Positions 6,981 to 7,827 of a DNA stretch of 7,827 nt are shown here, piece by piece. The translations under genes and the position numbers were made by a program. The notes under the pieces were generated by a model. It was not told the origin of the DNA. It made no database searches and saw nothing but the letters and a program-made list of their open reading frames with translations. This stretch comes from an uncultured Thalassospira sp. GTDB lineage: Bacteria; Pseudomonadota; Alphaproteobacteria; Rhodospirillales_A; Thalassospiraceae. Within the stretch, counting starts at the first letter, position 1. Every line of letters starts with the position of its first letter. Location: positions 1-7,827 of the forward strand of contig CAMPHD010000142.1 of the NCBI GenBank assembly GCA_946885765.1, in the 5' to 3' direction.

Positions 6981-7052
6981 TTGGTCAAGTTTTTTTGTGA
7001 AATACATATAATTACAAATAATTTTTGTAATTATTAATCACCCCTTGACCAA
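6981..7052. repeat. outer 9-bp inverted repeat TTGGTCAAG ... CTTGACCAA
   Basis: TTGGTCAAG (6981-6989) and CTTGACCAA (7044-7052) are exact reverse complements 54 bp apart, flanking the AT-rich dyad. Each contains TTGACC, which resembles a -35 hexamer facing away from the centre. They could therefore be paired divergent promoter elements or two half-sites for one regulator. A further GGTCA lies at 7070-7074. Confidence 0.5.
7008..7034. repeat. AT-rich inverted repeat, 11-bp perfect arms, candidate operator
   Basis: The arms ATAATTACAAA (7008-7018) and TTTGTAATTAT (7024-7034) are perfect reverse complements around a 5-bp centre. The left arm overlaps the plus-strand TATAAT at 7007-7012. Low GC and no following T-run argue against a terminator. 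A dimeric regulator site is the simplest reading. Confidence 0.6.
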
Positions 7053-7113
7053 ACCACACATGACTTCTAGGTCAGATAGCATCTCGTCCTGCCCGAAAGA
7101 ATACGAACAAACC

Positions 7114-7530
7114 ATGCCCCTTCACCTGATCAAACTCAGCGTTGGCACAGAAAGCCCTGAAACCCTGCGTCAATGGCAAGCCTATTTTGGCGATCTTCAT
7201 GGCCGGATTTACCACACAACAAGGATGACTCCGAAACGCAAGGCAGAGATTCTGGATGGTGGTTCGATCTATTGGGTGATCAAGGGGGCCATTCGTGCCC
7301 GCCAGCGCGTTATCGATCTGGAAGAATTCATTGACGAGGAAGGCATCAAACATTGCCGTATCGTCCTTGATTCCGAACTGGTCGAAACCCGCACATGGCC
7401 CCATCGCGCGTTTCAGGGCTGGCGATACCTTCCCGAAGACAAATCCCCGCCGGATGAAAAGCAGGCCGGTGGCACAGAAACGCTTCCCGAAGACCTGGCA
7501 GACGAATTGCGCGAACTTGGCCTGATCTGA
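7114..7530 (+). CDS. DUF1489 family protein
   Basis: This is a 138-residue soluble protein of the DUF1489 family (COG5458), widespread in Alphaproteobacteria and of unknown function. The family start MPLHLIKLSVG is visible, followed by GGSIYWVIKGAIRARQ (49-64) and TWPHRAFQGWRYL (94-106). The C-terminal tail (about 108-138) is acidic and probably partly disordered. ATG 7114 was preferred to a TTG 69 bp earlier because the family begins with this M-x-L-H-L-I-K-L segment. The extra 23 residues would lie in the promoter region. Its ribosome binding site is weak (GAAAGAA, spaced long). The gene is divergent from the cysI operon and ends 2 bp before the convergent LysR-type gene. Nothing in its sequence links it to sulfur metabolism beyond position. 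Confidence 0.9.
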   Translation: MPLHLIKLSVGTESPETLRQWQAYFGDLHGRIYHTTRMTPKRKAEILDGGSIYWVIKGAIRARQRVIDLEEFIDEEGIKHCRIVLDSELVETRTWPHRAFQGWRYLPEDKSPPDEKQAGGTETLPEDLADELRELGLI

Positions 7531-7532
7531 AT

Positions 7533-7827
7533 TCAGGCATCGGGATTGGGCGTAATGATTGTCAATGCTGGCTGACTTTCCTCGATATCCGTAAGCGTTG
7601 CGGCAACTTCATCCTTTAACCAGCGGATAAAGGCCTGCACACGCGGCCGGTTCAGGTTTTCCTCGGGACAAGTCAGATAATAGGCATAGCTTGACGCAAC
7701 GGTTTGGGGAAATGGCCGGACAAGCAGCCCGGTTTTCAGGTCCTGCGCGGCCAGACTGGTGCGTGCCATACCAACACCATGCCCCATCAAAGCTGCCTGA
7801 ATAACCATATCGCCGGAATTAAAGCGT
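7533..7827 (-). CDS. LysR-family transcriptional regulator, C-terminal part (N-terminus beyond right edge)
   Basis: About 97 C-terminal residues of a LysR-type regulator are visible, resembling the GcvA-like group. The reading enters the window in frame as RFNSGDMVIQAALMGHGVGM, the characteristic end of the effector-binding domain where an S-rich/N-S segment precedes a helix and the G-x-G-V/I turn. It continues with LLVRPF and SYAYYLTCPEE, then ends in the helix VQAFIRWLKDEVAATL, the usual final helix of such proteins. The DNA-binding helix-turn-helix lies outside the window, so its targets and effector cannot be inferred. It converges on the DUF1489 gene. No terminator was found in the 2-bp gap or nearby. 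Confidence 0.92.
   Translation of the reverse strand, partial: RFNSGDMVIQAALMGHGVGMARTSLAAQDLKTGLLVRPFPQTVASSYAYYLTCPEENLNRPRVQAFIRWLKDEVAATLTDIEESQPALTIITPNPDA

Larger units (their letters stand above)
6896..7113. promoter_or_regulatory. divergent control region between the cysI operon and the DUF1489 gene
   Basis: This 218-bp stretch must drive both the leftward DUF2849-cysI-DUF934 operon and the rightward DUF1489 gene. It is strongly AT-rich around 6990-7040. A perfect TATAAT lies on the plus strand (7007-7012) without a well-spaced -35. On the minus strand, TTGACC (6983-6988) could be a -35 with CAAATT 17 bp on, and GATAAT (6970-6975) is another -10-like hexamer. Two nested inverted repeats lie across these elements and suggest regulated transcription. 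Confidence 0.6.

Noticed and set aside
7045..7113. Upstream TTG start for the DUF1489 gene
   Set aside because: It would add 23 residues not expected for the family and starts in the TTGACC promoter-like repeat. MPLHLIKL is the natural family N-terminus.
7527..7536. CTGAATTCAG palindrome at the convergent gene ends
   Set aside because: Two convergent TGA stops separated by 2 bp automatically give a palindrome. The stem is too short and lacks a T-run for a terminator.

Overview
The window reads as moderate-GC chromosomal DNA of an alphaproteobacterium. The best clues are the DUF2849 - siroheme sulfite/nitrite reductase - DUF934 cluster and a DUF1489 gene, families concentrated in Alphaproteobacteria. 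The overall gene style would suit a marine Rhodospirillales such as Thalassospira, but that is an impression, not a database match. No tRNA, rRNA, CRISPR array, insertion sequence or phage gene was seen.

Layout from left to right. Positions 1-1082 (minus) hold the N-terminal 360 residues of a membrane-bound methyl-accepting chemotaxis protein that runs off the left edge. Positions 1219-3967 (minus) hold a probable two-gene unit: an unrecognised 449-residue protein that looks like an alpha/alpha-toroid, then a MATE-family multidrug/metabolite exporter 34 bp downstream. Positions 3968-4464 are a long non-coding stretch with a strong minus-strand terminator, an 8-bp inverted repeat and a 16-bp palindrome. 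Positions 4465-6895 (minus) hold a compact sulfur-assimilation operon: DUF2849 protein, CysI-type siroheme reductase, DUF934 protein. It has very strong ribosome binding sites and tight junctions. Positions 6896-7113 are an AT-rich divergent control region with nested inverted repeats. Positions 7114-7530 (plus) hold a DUF1489 protein. It is followed tail-to-tail, 2 bp away, by the C-terminal part of a LysR-family regulator (minus) that runs off the right edge.

How the genes work together. The reductase very probably makes sulfide from sulfite (nitrite to ammonia is the alternative), taking electrons from ferredoxin or another donor because no CysJ flavoprotein is present. The two DUF partners are expected accessory proteins of this pathway with no settled biochemical role. 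The 449-residue protein and the MATE exporter may act on and export the same small molecule, but this rests only on their adjacency.

No clearly new large system is visible. The items most worth following are the toroid protein/MATE pair, the nested operator-like repeats between DUF2849 and DUF1489, and the two uncharacterised partners of the reductase.
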